Source: Osedax fenrisi (Eukaryota > Annelida > Polychaeta > Sabellida > Siboglinidae). From it: 64,000 bases of DNA. Shown here piece by piece: positions 32,693 to 44,013 of this stretch; within the stretch, counting starts at the first letter, position 1; each line of letters starts with the position of its first letter. The notes under the pieces were generated by a model. It made no database searches and was not told the DNA's origin. It saw only the letters and a list, made by a program, of their open reading frames with translations. Made by a program: the position numbers and the translations under genes. Location: positions 86,936,995 to 87,000,994 of the forward strand of contig OZ025240.1 of NCBI GenBank assembly GCA_964019155.1, given 5' to 3'.

Positions 32693-33643
32693 ATGGCTAC
32701 AATGTCCTGCCTGAAGTGCAATGATGTCTCCACTCCTGATGATGCCATTTCGTGTGATGGCTGTGACAACACTATTCACTACAAATGCCTATACCTATCC
32801 TTGCCAGCTGAGTGTCGATCCCAGAATATGCCAAAATACTTCAGGGCTAGTTTCTCCCTTCCTAATATTGTGTTCAAATGTGATGTATGCACTAATACTA
32901 ACCTATCCACTGGTAATACCTTTATTAATGATAAACTTAACAAATTACAAGTTGGCATTGAGTCTCTTACTGCCCAATTATCCTCCTTCTCTCCCTATTC
33001 TAATGACTCTACTATCCTAGAGTCACTCTCTTCCACTATCTCATCTCTTCCTGATGCCCTAAATAAATCAACAACCAAATCTTTCTCTGCCATTGTCAAA
33101 TCAAATTTACCTCCATCCCCTTCTACCTCCACCCTACTTAATCCACCCACTATTCACTCCTGCGCTTCCAAACCATCAATAATCATTGAGCATATCCTAC
33201 CTGCTGACAGAAACCTTACCTACATAAAATCACTATTTGCCCGCCTTCAACTAGACCCCATCACCATCACTGACTACTCCTTCATCTCTCACTATGCCAA
33301 CCTAGTATTATCTTCGTCATGTGCGACCGATACCCTTATTAACTCTAGGTCACTACTTCAGTCATCTACCTATAAATCCTTATTCATACGTCAATATATT
33401 GACCCTCCAACCATCAATGCTGGTCGAATTCTCTTCCATGCATCGAAAGCCCACTGTCATGACCTAAAGTGTGTATTTAATAGACGAACCCTTACTTATC
33501 AACTTCGATCCCCCCTCACCTCTGGTAGAATTGACTGGAAATCGAATCCCTACCTACCTACTGATATTGAGATTGAGTCTTGGTCTAAATCCTATGACTC
33601 TTTCTGTAAATCCTCCCGCACTAATGTTAAACCTTCGAATTGA
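32693..33643 (+). CDS. LINE ORF1 protein with PHD-like zinc finger
   Basis: 316 codons from an ATG in context CTCATGGCT. The N-terminus (residues about 6-67) has CLKCND, CDGCDNTIHYKC and FKCDVC, a Cys4-His-Cys3 spacing like a PHD finger, then a Ser/Thr/Pro-rich linker (about 70-165) and an uncharacterised C-terminal domain. ORF1 proteins of L2/CR1 elements often carry such a zinc finger and bind the element RNA; that role here is inferred. The frame is intact. ORF2 starts a few bases after its TGA, in another frame, so reinitiation or coupled translation is likely. Confidence 0.85.
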   Translation: MATMSCLKCNDVSTPDDAISCDGCDNTIHYKCLYLSLPAECRSQNMPKYFRASFSLPNIVFKCDVCTNTNLSTGNTFINDKLNKLQVGIESLTAQLSSFSPYSNDSTILESLSSTISSLPDALNKSTTKSFSAIVKSNLPPSPSTSTLLNPPTIHSCASKPSIIIEHILPADRNLTYIKSLFARLQLDPITITDYSFISHYANLVLSSSCATDTLINSRSLLQSSTYKSLFIRQYIDPPTINAGRILFHASKAHCHDLKCVFNRRTLTYQLRSPLTSGRIDWKSNPYLPTDIEIESWSKSYDSFCKSSRTNVKPSN

Positions 33644-33648
33644 CTAAA

Positions 33649-35360
33649 TACATACTCTCCCAATAACTACTCCTTTTCTACTCCTCAATGCGAGATCAGT
33701 CAGGAATAAAGTAGATTTAATCACTCAATTAATCATTGACTCTAATTGCTCCATATCGGCTATCACCGAGACTTGGCTTACAAATGATGACTCTACTTTA
33801 GCATCTCAATTAACTCCCAATGGCTTCACATTACTACTCGCTAACAGACTCACACCTAACCGTGGTGGTGGTCTTGCCCTGTTGTTCTCCACTGAGCTCA
33901 AACTTATTTCCTCTTCCACCCCTAATTTCTCCTCTTGTGAAATGCTGATATGTGACATTCAGTTCCCCTCCCTATTTACCATTGTGTTTATAATCATCTA
34001 TCGCCCACCATCATACAGCATTCGGTCTTTCCTTAATGATCTCTCTACCATTTTAGAATCCATGTCTTCTTACAACACAATTATTCTTGGTGACTTTAAT
34101 ATTCAAGTGAATACTGATAATCATGCTTCCCTTTCTCTTAAGAAACTTATTTTTGAGCACTCCTTAACACAACACATTCATTTCCCAACTATATCTAATG
34201 GTAACATCATTGATCTTGTTTTATCTCCATCTGACTCCAATTTAATTTCCTCTCCCACCCAAAGCACTCTAATCTCTGATCACTTCGCTATCCTATTTGA
34301 TTTACAGTTATCAATAGTGTACAATACTCGACCTCTAAGATACTTTCGAAACATCTCCTCTATAAATCAACCCTTGTTTGTTAACTCCGTGTTTGATCAT
34401 ATGAATAATATTACATCTCCGCTCTCTGATCCTGACACTCTCTTTGACGCCTTCAACACGGCGCTATCTAATTCTCTTGACTTTTATGCTCCCTCAACTA
34501 CTCTTACCCACCGTAATTATCCCAAATCCCCCTGGTTCAACACTGAACTCACCAATATGAGAAAGTCACTTCGTCGTCTACAGTCCATTTATGCTTCTAC
34601 TAAAATGAACTCAGACCTGTGTTCCTTTAAAGTATGTCGCTCATTATACAGGAAAAAACTCCTATCCACTAAATCATCATACTTTACTAACTTGCTTTGT
34701 AAATATGGCACCTCATCTAAGCAAGCCTACAACATATCATTCACCTTAGTAGGTAAATCAAAACCCAGGCACCTTCCTGACCAACCGGATACAGTCCTCT
34801 GCTCCTCCTTTGCTAATTTCTTCCAGAATAAAGTATCGAACATCATAGCTGCTCTCCCCAATGTGAATGTTGATATCCTCACTCTCAACTCATATTCACT
34901 AGCTTCCCATAATCACTGGTCCTCCTTCACTCTCCCTACTCGTCCATATGTGCTCTCTCTAATGGCATCCCTAAAATCCAATTCCCCACTCGACCCTATT
35001 CCCCTTACTTTACTTCGTACCTTTTCGCCATTGCTAATTGAACCCATAACAATGATCATTCATGCGTCCCTTATTACATCGATCGTACCAAAGTCTATGA
35101 AACACTCATATATCACCCCAATTATAAAAAAACTACCCTTAGCCACTCGAACCTATCGAGCTATCGACCCATCTCCCATCTTTCATCAATCTCTAAGACC
35201 TTAGAGCGAATTGTATCTGCTCAACTTATTCACTATATCACTACCAATTCAATTATTGATAAGTTTCAAAGTGCTTACTTACCCCATCGGAGCACTGAAT
35301 CAGCATGAATCTTATCATTAATGATCTACTAATATCCCTTGACAACAAAGCCCCGTGCTA
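33649..35360 (+). pseudogene. LINE ORF2, endonuclease and start of reverse transcriptase
   Basis: The frame runs open from 33649 to 35204. It starts with the apurinic endonuclease: LLNARSVRNKVDLI, ITETWL (catalytic Glu), GGGLALL, IYRPP, LGDFNI (catalytic Asp) and LISDHFA (SDH). The fingers follow (SSYRPISHLSSISKTLERIV). A one-base deletion near 35130-35140 throws the frame, and another at about 35308 (STESA then TGA) throws it again before the R2 junction. The product would nick DNA and copy LINE RNA; this copy cannot make it. No ATG begins the frame. Confidence 0.85.
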
Positions 35361-37401
35361 TTAAGGCCCCTCCGGATCACAGCTATGAAGCCGTAAAGGG
35401 AGTTGCCATTTCCACAGACCTCATGTCCTTTTGGGATATGATACATTCGATACGCACTGTTACATGCGCATCAAGAAAGTGGTTTTCTTGTATTGTGTGT
35501 AGGTGACTAACTAACCCACTCGGGTCCTCACCCAAGAGTGCCTTACGTACCAATTTCAATCAAAAACAATTCCGGGGATTCATTATCAATATCATCAATC
35601 AGTAGGGGCTCAATCAGGATCGGGCTGCCGCCATTGTGCACTACGGCGCGTACTTTTGCGAAACTGATCATAAATCCATCTACCCTTCTCAATAACTCGG
35701 ACACTCATAATCATCCACACCCGCCTAGACCATCCTATCGGTGAAAGCTCATCGTAACTCGTTGTCGATAAAGTACCTCGCCAATTAAGAATACATGCGC
35801 TGACTAATACATTACTCATACCGCTTTCGGCTTTAGCCCAAGACGTGATGCACTCTTTCGAGTAGTAGTTTACCTTCTCGATGTGAGGATTTTCCAGAGA
35901 GAAATTATCCGCCACAATCGAAATATCCACTACCCACACCACTCCCAAAGCTGTCTTCCAGAAAACTAGATCTGGTTTTCTTAGGCCGACGATCGTTTTA
36001 ATTCTTGGTTCGACCAGCACAGTGTATTCCTTCTTAACGAGTTCCTTTTCCAGATACTTCACAATTGAGTCGTGTCTTCGCAGTCTCGCATAATGTGTTC
36101 TTGAGCAGCTTTGTAGGATATATCCTAGTGTTTCTGTACTATTACATGCATCACACCTGTTTGAGGATAGAGAATAATACCTTTTCATCCTAGATTTAGT
36201 TTGGCAGCTATTAAACTTCAGAGATAGAGCTCCGATGTAGGCATTACCCCGCATCAGAGATGTCCCATCCACCATCCAACTGTTAACTAATCAGAGAATC
36301 GAAGCATCCTTCATACCACGGCCATCGTACTTAGATATCAATTCCTTACCCCAAGCATCTTTCACCATCTTCAGACTAGTACATTCAATTCCCGATCTTT
36401 CAATAACGGTTGACTTTCGTAGGTCAGTGGAGAGGGTAGTGAGAGCTTTAGTTACTGGGTCCAAAGAACCCAATAACCCCGCCCTCCTATTCCCACGAAG
36501 AATCGGAATCGTATCAGTGAAACACTGAAGCCCAAATCCCCCGTTGTTGTTACTAGCGTAAAAGAAACCCATAGGAACGTATTTCGGTAAGTGTAGCCAT
36601 TTTCTAACGAATCTCCGTACAAGGTAGTCCAATTTTATCCAGGTCTGTTTAAACGAATCTCCTAACACCAGAAGGTGATTAAGAGACGGTAATAAATTGT
36701 TTAGGAGCATGAAAATTCTCTGCTGAGGTTTAAGCGGAGCATTTGTCAGATTAACCAACGCCTGTTCCAACCTCTCGTATACGTTTTCACCTCTCAATTC
36801 CAGACCGATGATTATACCCAAGTACTTGTACGTTTCATCAATTTCCAATGACTTGATACTCTCACCGTTAGCCGTCTTAAGGTAACTCTTAGGATCGCAA
36901 AACCATTTCCTGCGCTTTTGGCTGACCTTAATCGACATGGATGCCGATTTAGACGAGTTCAAGTTAAGCCCCGCTTCCATCATAGATGTTTCCACCCGTG
37001 ACAATAACAGTGCCGCTCCTTCTTTCGTCTGAGCCAGGAGTACAAGATCATCCGCGAACGCAAGACAGTTTAGTAACACACCTCCGATGGAGACCCCAAT
37101 ATCCTTGCCCAGATTCCTAAAAACATTGTCAATGACGCAATTAAAGGTACTGGAGACATGGGGTCGCCCTGCCGTACACCTCTTCCAACCTTGATTAACC
37201 GAGAATGTTCCTTACCAATCTTTAGACGGGTACTTGAGCCCGAGTAGCAATCTGCGATATACTTTAGTAGCGGCCTAGGGACGCCACACTTCATCGCACA
37301 CCTCACGATCTGCTGATGAGTAACCGTGTCAAAAGCTTTAGCGACGTCCAAGAATATTACGTTAACATCCTTGAGTGATCGCTTCGAGTCCTCTAGTATC
37401 C
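35361..37401 (-). mobile_element. 5'-truncated R2-type element at a 28S-like site
   Basis: A minus-strand insertion of 2,041 bp within LINE ORF2. From its 5' to 3' end: part of the reverse transcriptase, thumb, CCHC-like zinc knuckle, restriction-like endonuclease, and a 3' UTR of about 250 bp (35361-35609). There is no poly(A) and no target duplication. The host sequence at the joint is GCTA|CCTT, the same eight bases and the same cut position as the R2 site of 28S rDNA (TTAAGG|TAGC read on the other strand). Its 5' end is cut off inside the reverse transcriptase, as in abortive target-primed insertion. Confidence 0.85.
35610..37400 (-). pseudogene. R2-type polyprotein, C-terminal two-thirds, broken
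   Basis: The minus strand reads VIFLDVAKAFDTVTH (motif A), GRGVRQGDPMSP (motif B), LAFADDLVLLA (motif C, catalytic FADD), YKYLGI, FVRKWLHLP and GGFGLQCF. Next comes CDACN...LQSCSRTHYARLRRHD (zinc knuckle), then RKPDLVFWKT...VVDISIV, the PD...D active site of the restriction-like endonuclease. One base is missing near 37145, just after SPV, which shifts the frame. A TGA at 36291-36293 replaces a sense codon in otherwise continuous frame before LVNSWMVDG. R2 proteins normally nick 28S rDNA and prime cDNA synthesis there. Confidence 0.9.
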
Positions 37402-38518
37402 CCTTGTGTTACTTGACCTATCCAGTGCCTTTGACATTCTAAACCATGACATTCTTTCTTTACGACTCAATGAAATCGGTATTCATGGTCAAGTACACAG
37501 CTGGTTTATGTCATTCTTTTCCTTAAGGTCCTCTTCAGTGAAAATTAATTCATCCTTCTCTACCCCGTTTATCAGCACTCATGGTGTTCCACAAGGCTCC
37601 GTGCTTGGTCCTTTACTTTTTATTATTTATATTTTACCCATACAATCCATATTTCGTAAATATCCTTACATTCACTACCATCTCTTTGCAGATGATCTAC
37701 AAATTTATACTTTTTTTCCCATTTCCTGTGACTCCAACTCAATTCAACTGTCTATTTTTAACTGCCTCACAGAACTTACTGACTGGTTCTCCCATAATTC
37801 CCTATCACTTAACATGACCAAAACTGACACCATAATTATCTCCAGACCTACCTACCCCCTAATCATCACCCACCCCTTTCTACTAGCCCCCCCCCCTACA
37901 TCACAATCCATAACAACTCTTGGTTTCACCATCAACTCCCACCTAGATTACTCTGACCACATATCTATAATGATTCGCAATGCCAACTATTTTCTTTACA
38001 ATATTAGAAAATCACGTAATAAATTGACTTTTTCAATGACTAAAAGTCTAATACACTCGCTAGTCTTCAGTAGACTCATATACTGCTGCTCACTTCTATG
38101 CAATCTACCCCTAAAGCTTATGCTTAAACTTGAGAAGATACAACGACGTACTATACGCACCCTATATAAACTGAAGTTCTCTTCAATAGTATCAATATCG
38201 ACTCTAATGCGATCACTCGGCTGGCTTAAGTTTAGATATCTCTGCAGGTACAGACTACTATGCATCACCCATAAGGTGATACATCTTAGATCTCCCGAGT
38301 ACCTAGCTGACTTGATCAGTATGCATACCCTTAGTCGAGCTAGCAGGAAATGTCACACGATGAAAATTGTGCAACGCTCGACTATCTCTGCTCACTCTGG
38401 ATCTGCTTTCTCTGTGGTAGCTCCAAAATACTGGAATTCTCTACCAAATGACATTAGGTGTTTGAAATCCTTGTCACTATTTAAATGTAAACTCTCCACG
38501 CACCTATTAACATTGTAA
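37402..38518 (+). pseudogene. LINE ORF2, rest of reverse transcriptase
   Basis: This half resumes ORF2 after the R2 insertion. It reads LLDLSSAFDILNHDIL (motif A), HGVPQGSVLGPLLFIIY (motif B), FADDLQIYTFF (motif C, catalytic FADD), LGFTI, FSRLIYCCSLL, and the C-terminal motifs RSPEYLADLI and APKYWNSLPNDIR. It ends TAA at 38518. The frame itself has no break for 370 codons. Motif order and the WNSLPxDIR ending place it in the L2/CR1 group. Cut off from its endonuclease half, it is not functional. Confidence 0.9.
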
Positions 38519-38644
38519 CCTACCCTCCCTTTTCCTTTATTTTTATTGTACTTTATTTATTTTATTTTTGTTTCCTTCTCATGACGCCTATAACCACCAC
38601 GTGATTTTGTAGTCAATAAAATATTTAAAAAAAAAAAAAAACAG

Positions 38645-39540
38645 AATTTGTTTTATTTTTAAAAGATGAAACAGATACAGATTTTATTATATCATCATTT
38701 AATGAATCCCATATATTAACTGATCTATTATTAATTATATTTTTAATTGTATTATCATAATTATGTATTACATTTAATTTTTTACAATTACCTCTAGTTC
38801 TACAATTATTCGAAATGTTAAGGATATCAGATATATTTATAGGTATACCTATCTGTATAAAAAATTATTAAAAATTGTAGTTAGATCTATTTTTAATCTT
38901 TAAGTGCAAGTGATTCTAATTTAAAATATCCCAATCTCTCTGAATATGATTTATAATTAATAGTTGACGAATTTGTATATCCTACGCATCTTGTAATTAA
39001 TCTCCTAGTAAATAATCTTTGAAATTTACTAACCTTTGAAAAAGGTGACTAAATTATGGATGCATATTCTAAAATTGGTCTGCAATAAATGTTATATGCA
39101 TTTAATAATGCTCTAGGGGATTTTGTAGTAATGCATTTAAAAATTGAATTCAAAGAAAAATAAGCTTTTTTACAAATATAATCAATATTTTTATTAAATA
39201 AAGGTTATTTTCAAATATTATTCCTAAATCTTTATAACAAGTAACTTTTTCTAATTGAATATTATTTATAAAATATTTTGATGGAGTAACCTTCCCTAAA
39301 GTCATAACTGCACATTTTGATAATGAAATATTTAATTCCCATTTATTTGCCCATTGTGAAAATAAATTTAAATTATTTTGTAAACAAAATTTTTCACTCT
39401 CAGATTCGTAAGAGAAATATATTTTTGTATGATCGGCAAATAAATCAATATACATTTTTGAAGAGAATATACTAGGAATATCATTAATATATAATAAAAA
39501 TAAAATTGGATCTAAAACCTATCCTTGTGATATTGTGATA
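38645..39540 (-). pseudogene. Older LINE reverse transcriptase remnant
   Basis: On the minus strand: LFLLYINDIPSIFSS, then DLFADHTKIYFSY (catalytic FADD changed to FADH), LNISLSKCAVMTLGK, CYKDLGIIFE, a decayed thumb, and near 38650-38710 an ending like DDIIKSVSVSSFK. Frameshifts interrupt it after residue 90 or so. Very AT-rich. The poly(A) end of the L2-type LINE sits exactly at its C-terminal edge, so the LINE probably inserted next to or into it. Confidence 0.75.
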
Positions 39541-39586
39541 TTATTATTATTTTAAATGTTATCTTTTAATTCTATAGATAGTAGGG

Positions 39587-40148
39587 GTGTCCGAATAAGG
39601 ATACCCTGTGTTATAATACGGACACTATCTATACCACTAGATAAACTATTATATTATTTATGAATAAATCAGACAAATTACAATTACATTATTTATAATT
39701 AATTTTATGAATAATGTATTCTAATTTAATTAGTTAATAATTTATTTATTATTATTATTTATTTAATTAATAATATATACTAGATATTTTATAATAACTT
39801 AATGGATATTTGATAACAAATAGAGAAATAATATATATAATTTGTAGAATGCTTTATTTTTTTAATAATATAGTGTTATATTGTATATCGATACATTTTT
39901 AGATATCAGATACATATTCTTGAGAAGGTTTTAAGTTGAAATTTTTTTTCATAAATTTAAAAACGTAATAAATAAATCAGTATATTGGATATATCAGCAA
40001 TATTTTGAATAATTAAAAAATAAAAAATAATGTTTTATATAATTATGAATATTTTATTCATTACACATTTTTGTGTATGATTTAAGGTTTTTGAGATACC
40101 GATAGTGTCCGTATTCGGGAACTGTCCGTATTCGGTTACTTTCCACTA
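39587..40148 (-). mobile_element. MITE, 'tacggacac' family, inverted copy
   Basis: The ends carry GGTGTCCGAATAAGG and AATACGGACAC words on the left and GTCCGTATTCGG and GGTTACTTTCCAC on the right. Internal runs such as AAAAACGTAATAAATAAATC and GAATATTTTATTCAT match, inverted, the copy at 55231-56136. Non-coding. Confidence 0.65.
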
Positions 40149-40177
40149 TACCATGTATTATACTGTGTTATAACAAA

Positions 40178-40214
<37 letters not shown>

Positions 40215-41123
40215 TTATAGGAATAAATGTACTTATTTAAAAGTAGATGATAATGAATATATACATTTAATAATTGATTTGAAAAGTGTAGTTTCTATTT
40301 ATAGAATAATTCTATTTCATTCGAGATGTGGTTAGTAAATAAATATTGATGAATAATTATTAAATAATATATTTATATCAATACTATATAGAGAACTTAA
40401 TAATAACATTATATAATATGATATTATTTATAGTTTATATTATAAGTAAACATTAGATATTATACAATTTTAATTTATAATTAAATATTTAGATAATGAT
40501 AAATTTAATAACTATATATTATATAGTTATATATATATAACTATAGTATTAATTATACAAAAATAGTTTAATATAATTAATAAATATTATATTATATATA
40601 TTTAAATTACTTATAAATAATTCATTTAAGAGTAATATAATAATTTGTTAATACATATATATTATTATACATATATATATATATTATTGTAATTATCATT
40701 TTATTGTATTATATATTTTTATTTGAATGTCAATTTATATTATTTTTTAATACATGTATTAATATATGCATATATATGTATATTATGTGAATTCATTATT
40801 TAGAGAAAATAGCATTTGAATATATATGAATACATTATATATCATATATAATACATATATATATAAATCACTTTTTATGTCATTTATAGACTGTTTTCAT
40901 GAATAATTTGTTTACAAATATTACAAAACATAACATGAAATAGTTTATGAAATAATTTGTTGTTATATAAACAATTATTTTCACCAAAACAAGGTGTGTT
41001 ACAACCCCTTAATATAGAAAATCTAGATACAATGTGTACATGAAATTATAGATGAATGATTATATATATTATTTTATGGATACACACAAATTATTTTTTT
41101 TTCATAAAAGTAAATTATGAATG
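40149..41123. other. AT-rich, no gene seen
   Basis: Nothing recognised beyond short TA arrays near 40182 and 40670. Confidence 0.5.
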
Positions 41124-41279
41124 AGACCATCCAATGAGGCCCTCTCATAAGACCCTCCGATAAGGCCATCTTACAAGGCTCTCTAATAAGGACCTCTTAT
41201 AAGGCCATCCAATAAGGCCCTCTTATAAGACCCTCCAATGAAGCCCTCTTGTAAGACCCTCCAATGAAGCCCTCTTAGG
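41124..41279. repeat. 26-bp GC-rich minisatellite, six copies
   Basis: Units such as GACCCTCCAATGAAGCCCTC TTGTAA repeat every 26 bp, each built of two related 13-bp halves (GACCCTCCAATGA and AGCCCTCTTGTAA). It is much GC-richer than its surroundings. Confidence 0.9.
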
Positions 41280-41506
41280 TATTATCTATATTTATAATAT
41301 TTAAACTTATTATTTTATAAAATAGAAATAGCAAATATATTTAAGAGGGAGATTCACATTTATAATTTTCATTTAATAATTATGATTATTAATTAATTAA
41401 AAAAAATGTATATACAAAATATTTATATAATCATCTCATGAACAAATCATATATTAATTCGCTCTATACATATGGTGAATAATATTGTTGATGAATAAAG
41501 ATAAAT

Positions 41507-43285
41507 TACACTGGCCTGCATTTTTTAAATTTTTTCAATAGGATGACATTCTGTCAATTGATTCTAGACTTATTTTTGACATTGATCTTAAATGTGAAAA
41601 CCGTTTTTCTTAATCACGTCTAGTTTTTTATTCGACTTTCAAATATTTTCCAAAAAGTGAGATTTCTAGAAAAATAATATTTATATAATTTTTAAAACCT
41701 TAATTATTAGTATAATATTTTATAAAATCATATAAATATGCTTGAATATATTTTATATATATATTAAAGTATACATTATACCTTTAAAACATATAAAATG
41801 TGTTTACATGTTGTATAAATAAATGATTTTTAAACTATGTTCCCCACAAATATTGGATTATTTAAAAAAAAATGTATAGGTCAATATTTGACGAAAAAAA
41901 TTATAGGATACATATGTAATATATTTTTTGGATTATTAACGTTAATTTTACATATCGGTTTTAGTTTTTTTTGGTTCAATTTAAAATATTGTTTTTTGCA
42001 TTTTTTCTCAATTTTTTTAAGTTTTTAAATCATGCTATTTAATGAATTTAAAAGTACTCAATTTATAACTATATTATATTATTAACCATATATTATACTT
42101 ATTTATATAATCTATATTATTATTTTATAAATATGAATGAATATATTTATTTCTGAATAAAATAAAAAATTAAGTTTCGCGTAAAAAATAATTAAGTTTA
42201 TTTAATAATAAATACTATACAAAATAATATAAATCAATTTAAGAAAGAACGTTTTAATTTTCTTCTTCTATGGTTAATATCTACGTCATCCCTCTTCAAA
42301 TACCAATAATAGTCTGCTTACATATTAACATTCCAATAAATCCTTGATATCGTTCTTCAATTGTAGCTAAATCTTAATGGAAGCGTTCTCCTTCCTCCTC
42401 ACTGTAATCTCCACAATTGTTAGGAAAGAAATCCAAAAGCGAATTTATAAAATGCATTTTAATGGATATTCGAGCTCCAATTTTATGGTATGAGCGCATG
42501 AGATATTCTACCCTAACTTCAAAATCATGACTTCTTCTATTTCTAAGGAAATTTTTAATATAGTATTTATTATTAAATAAACTTAATTATTTTTTACCTG
42601 AAACTTAATTTTTTATTTTATTCATAAATAAATATATTCATTTATATTTATAAAATAATAATATAGAATATATAAATAAATATAATATATGGTTAATAAT
42701 ATAATTTAGTTATAAATTGAGTACTTTTAAATACATTAAATAGCATGATTTAAAAACTTATAAATTGAGAAAAAAGGCAAAAAAAAATATTTTAAAATGA
42801 AAAAAAAAAAAACTAAACCCGATATGTAAAAACTAAAAACATATATGAAATTAGCATTAAAAATCTATCCAAAAAAATATATTACATATGTATTCTATAA
42901 TTTTTGTCGTCAAATATTGACCTATGAATTTTTTTTGAAAATAATCCAATATTTTTGGGGAACATAGTTTTAAAATCATTTATTTATACAACTTGTAAAC
43001 GTATTTTATAATGTTTTAAAGGTATAATATATACTTGAATATATATATATAAAATATATTCAAGCATATTTATATGATTTTATAAAATATTTTACTAATA
43101 ATTAAGATTTTAAAAATTATAAAAATAATTTTTTTCTAGAAATCTCACTTTTTGGAAAATATTTGGAAGTCGAATAAAAAACTAGACGTGATTAAGAAAA
43201 ACGATTTTCAAATTTGAGATCAGTGTCAAAAATAAGTCTAGATTCAATTGACAGAATCCTATTTTTGATGCAGACCAGTGTTATC
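41507..43285. mobile_element. Fold-back DNA element, about 715-bp arms
   Basis: The arms 41507-42220 and 42563-43285 are inverted copies: ACACTGGCCTGCAT outside on the left, ATGCAGACCAGTGT on the right, then CTAGACTTATTTTTGACA, AATCACGTCTAGTTTTTTAT and many more matches in to AATAATAAATACTATA. About 340 bp lie between them and hold a transposon-protein remnant. No flanking duplication was recognised. The open stretch at 41837-42028 lies in the arm and is probably not a gene. Confidence 0.8.
42234..42560 (-). pseudogene. Remnant of a widespread transposon-associated protein
   Basis: The minus strand reads IKNFLRNRRSHDFEVRVEYL, then ISIKMHFINSLLDFFPNNCG, EEEGERFH, a TAA, IEERYQGFIGM and, after a one-base shift, ADYYWYLKRDDVDINHRRRK ending FLN and TGA. 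This matches the motif series KxHFLxSHLDFFPxNxGxxSDEHGERFHQDI, MExRYQG and MLADYCWxLKRD in an uncharacterised protein repeated in many invertebrate genomes, generally regarded as transposon-derived. The copy has a stop and a frameshift. Lying in the loop of a fold-back element supports transposon origin. Confidence 0.75.
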
Positions 43286-43585
43286 GAACATATAAAAATG
43301 TAAATAGTAATATTTACTTATTTATTTACTGAATACAAGTCATGATAGGGTTAATTAAAAAACACTAAAATATTATAATATTTCGAGCCGACGTATATTT
43401 CTCTTTCCATTATTATTTACCTATTTTTTATAATACAGATTTGTATATATTTATGAAGTTTTACAATACATATTTATAGATGTATATTGTCCTGTTGTAT
43501 CTTATCTTTTCTATTCAAGTTATATTACAATTATATATTTTTACTTGCTAACAATTTGTTTGCAATAATTAATTATATTTGTATA
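43286..43585. other. AT-rich, no gene seen
   Basis: No recognisable feature. Confidence 0.5.
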
Positions 43586-43892
43586 TTATAACTGCATGTG
43601 TGGCTCAGACACACAGGCAGTAGGACACGGGTACGAGCCTCGTCCGGACGATTAATTAATTTTATAAAATGGGTCTTAAAATATTATTTAGAAGTGATCT
43701 TATATAATTGTGTATAAATAAATGATCGGCTCTCGTTAAATCCATGGATAGTTAACATGAGAGCGACTTCGAAGATATTATTAGATAAAGCCATATATTA
43801 TTATAAATGAAAACTAGATATAAGTTCTTGGATGTGATTAAAGGACTCCATCAAATAATAATAACAATAATAATAACAATATATTTTATTAA
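43586..43892 (+). mobile_element. Candidate tRNA-derived SINE
   Basis: TGTGGCTCAGACACA resembles an RNA polymerase III A box (TRGCNNAGY), and 30-odd bases later GGGTACGAGCCTC resembles a B box (GGTTCGANTCC, one mismatch). A body of about 200 bp follows, then GGACTCCATCAAATAATAAT and an AAT/AAC-rich tail. There is no tRNA cloverleaf with a usable anticodon. Only this copy is in the window, so family status is inferred. Confidence 0.5.
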
Positions 43893-43916
43893 AAATATAG
43901 TATATATACAATAATA

Positions 43917-43917
43917 T

Positions 43918-43969
<52 letters not shown>

Positions 43970-43970
43970 A

Positions 43971-44009
<39 letters not shown>
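43917..44009. repeat. (TA)n array, about 90 bp, imperfect
   Basis: TA dinucleotides interrupted by AAATATA and TTATAATA. From here to 45194 the sequence is AT-rich; a GC-richer patch at 44600-44690 gives no defensible gene. Confidence 0.9.

Positions 44010-44013
<4 letters not shown>

Larger units (their letters stand above)
32500..38637 (+). mobile_element. Nearly full-length L2/CR1-type LINE, interrupted by R2
   Basis: GC content rises sharply at about 32500 and falls again after a poly(A) tract at 38622-38638. The order is a GC-richer 5' leader, ORF1 (32693-33643), ORF2 endonuclease and reverse transcriptase (33649-38518 without the insertion), a short 3' UTR with AATAAA at 38615-38620, and an A tail. 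An R2-type element of 2,041 bp lies at 35361-37401 in the opposite orientation. Removing it restores the junction TGCTA|CCTTGTG in the ORF2 frame with no lost or duplicated base. The poly(A) end abuts an older reverse transcriptase remnant. Confidence 0.9.

Noticed and set aside
32721..33020. 99-codon frame overlapping LINE ORF1
   Set aside because: Out-of-frame shadow of ORF1, which carries the zinc-finger motif.
35361..35609. rRNA fragment suspected because of TTAAGG and rDNA-like context
   Set aside because: The GC-rich stretch is the R2 3' UTR. No 28S sequence is present; only the 8-bp target word resembles rDNA.
35538..35744. Plus-strand frame within the R2 3' end
   Set aside because: Antisense to the R2 endonuclease region and 3' UTR; no independent support.
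41837..42028. Hydrophobic 63-codon frame
   Set aside because: It lies wholly in an inverted-repeat arm, and the other arm's copy does not keep it open in the same way.
43590..43660. True tRNA gene
   Set aside because: A/B-box-like motifs exist but no cloverleaf with paired acceptor and anticodon stems could be drawn.
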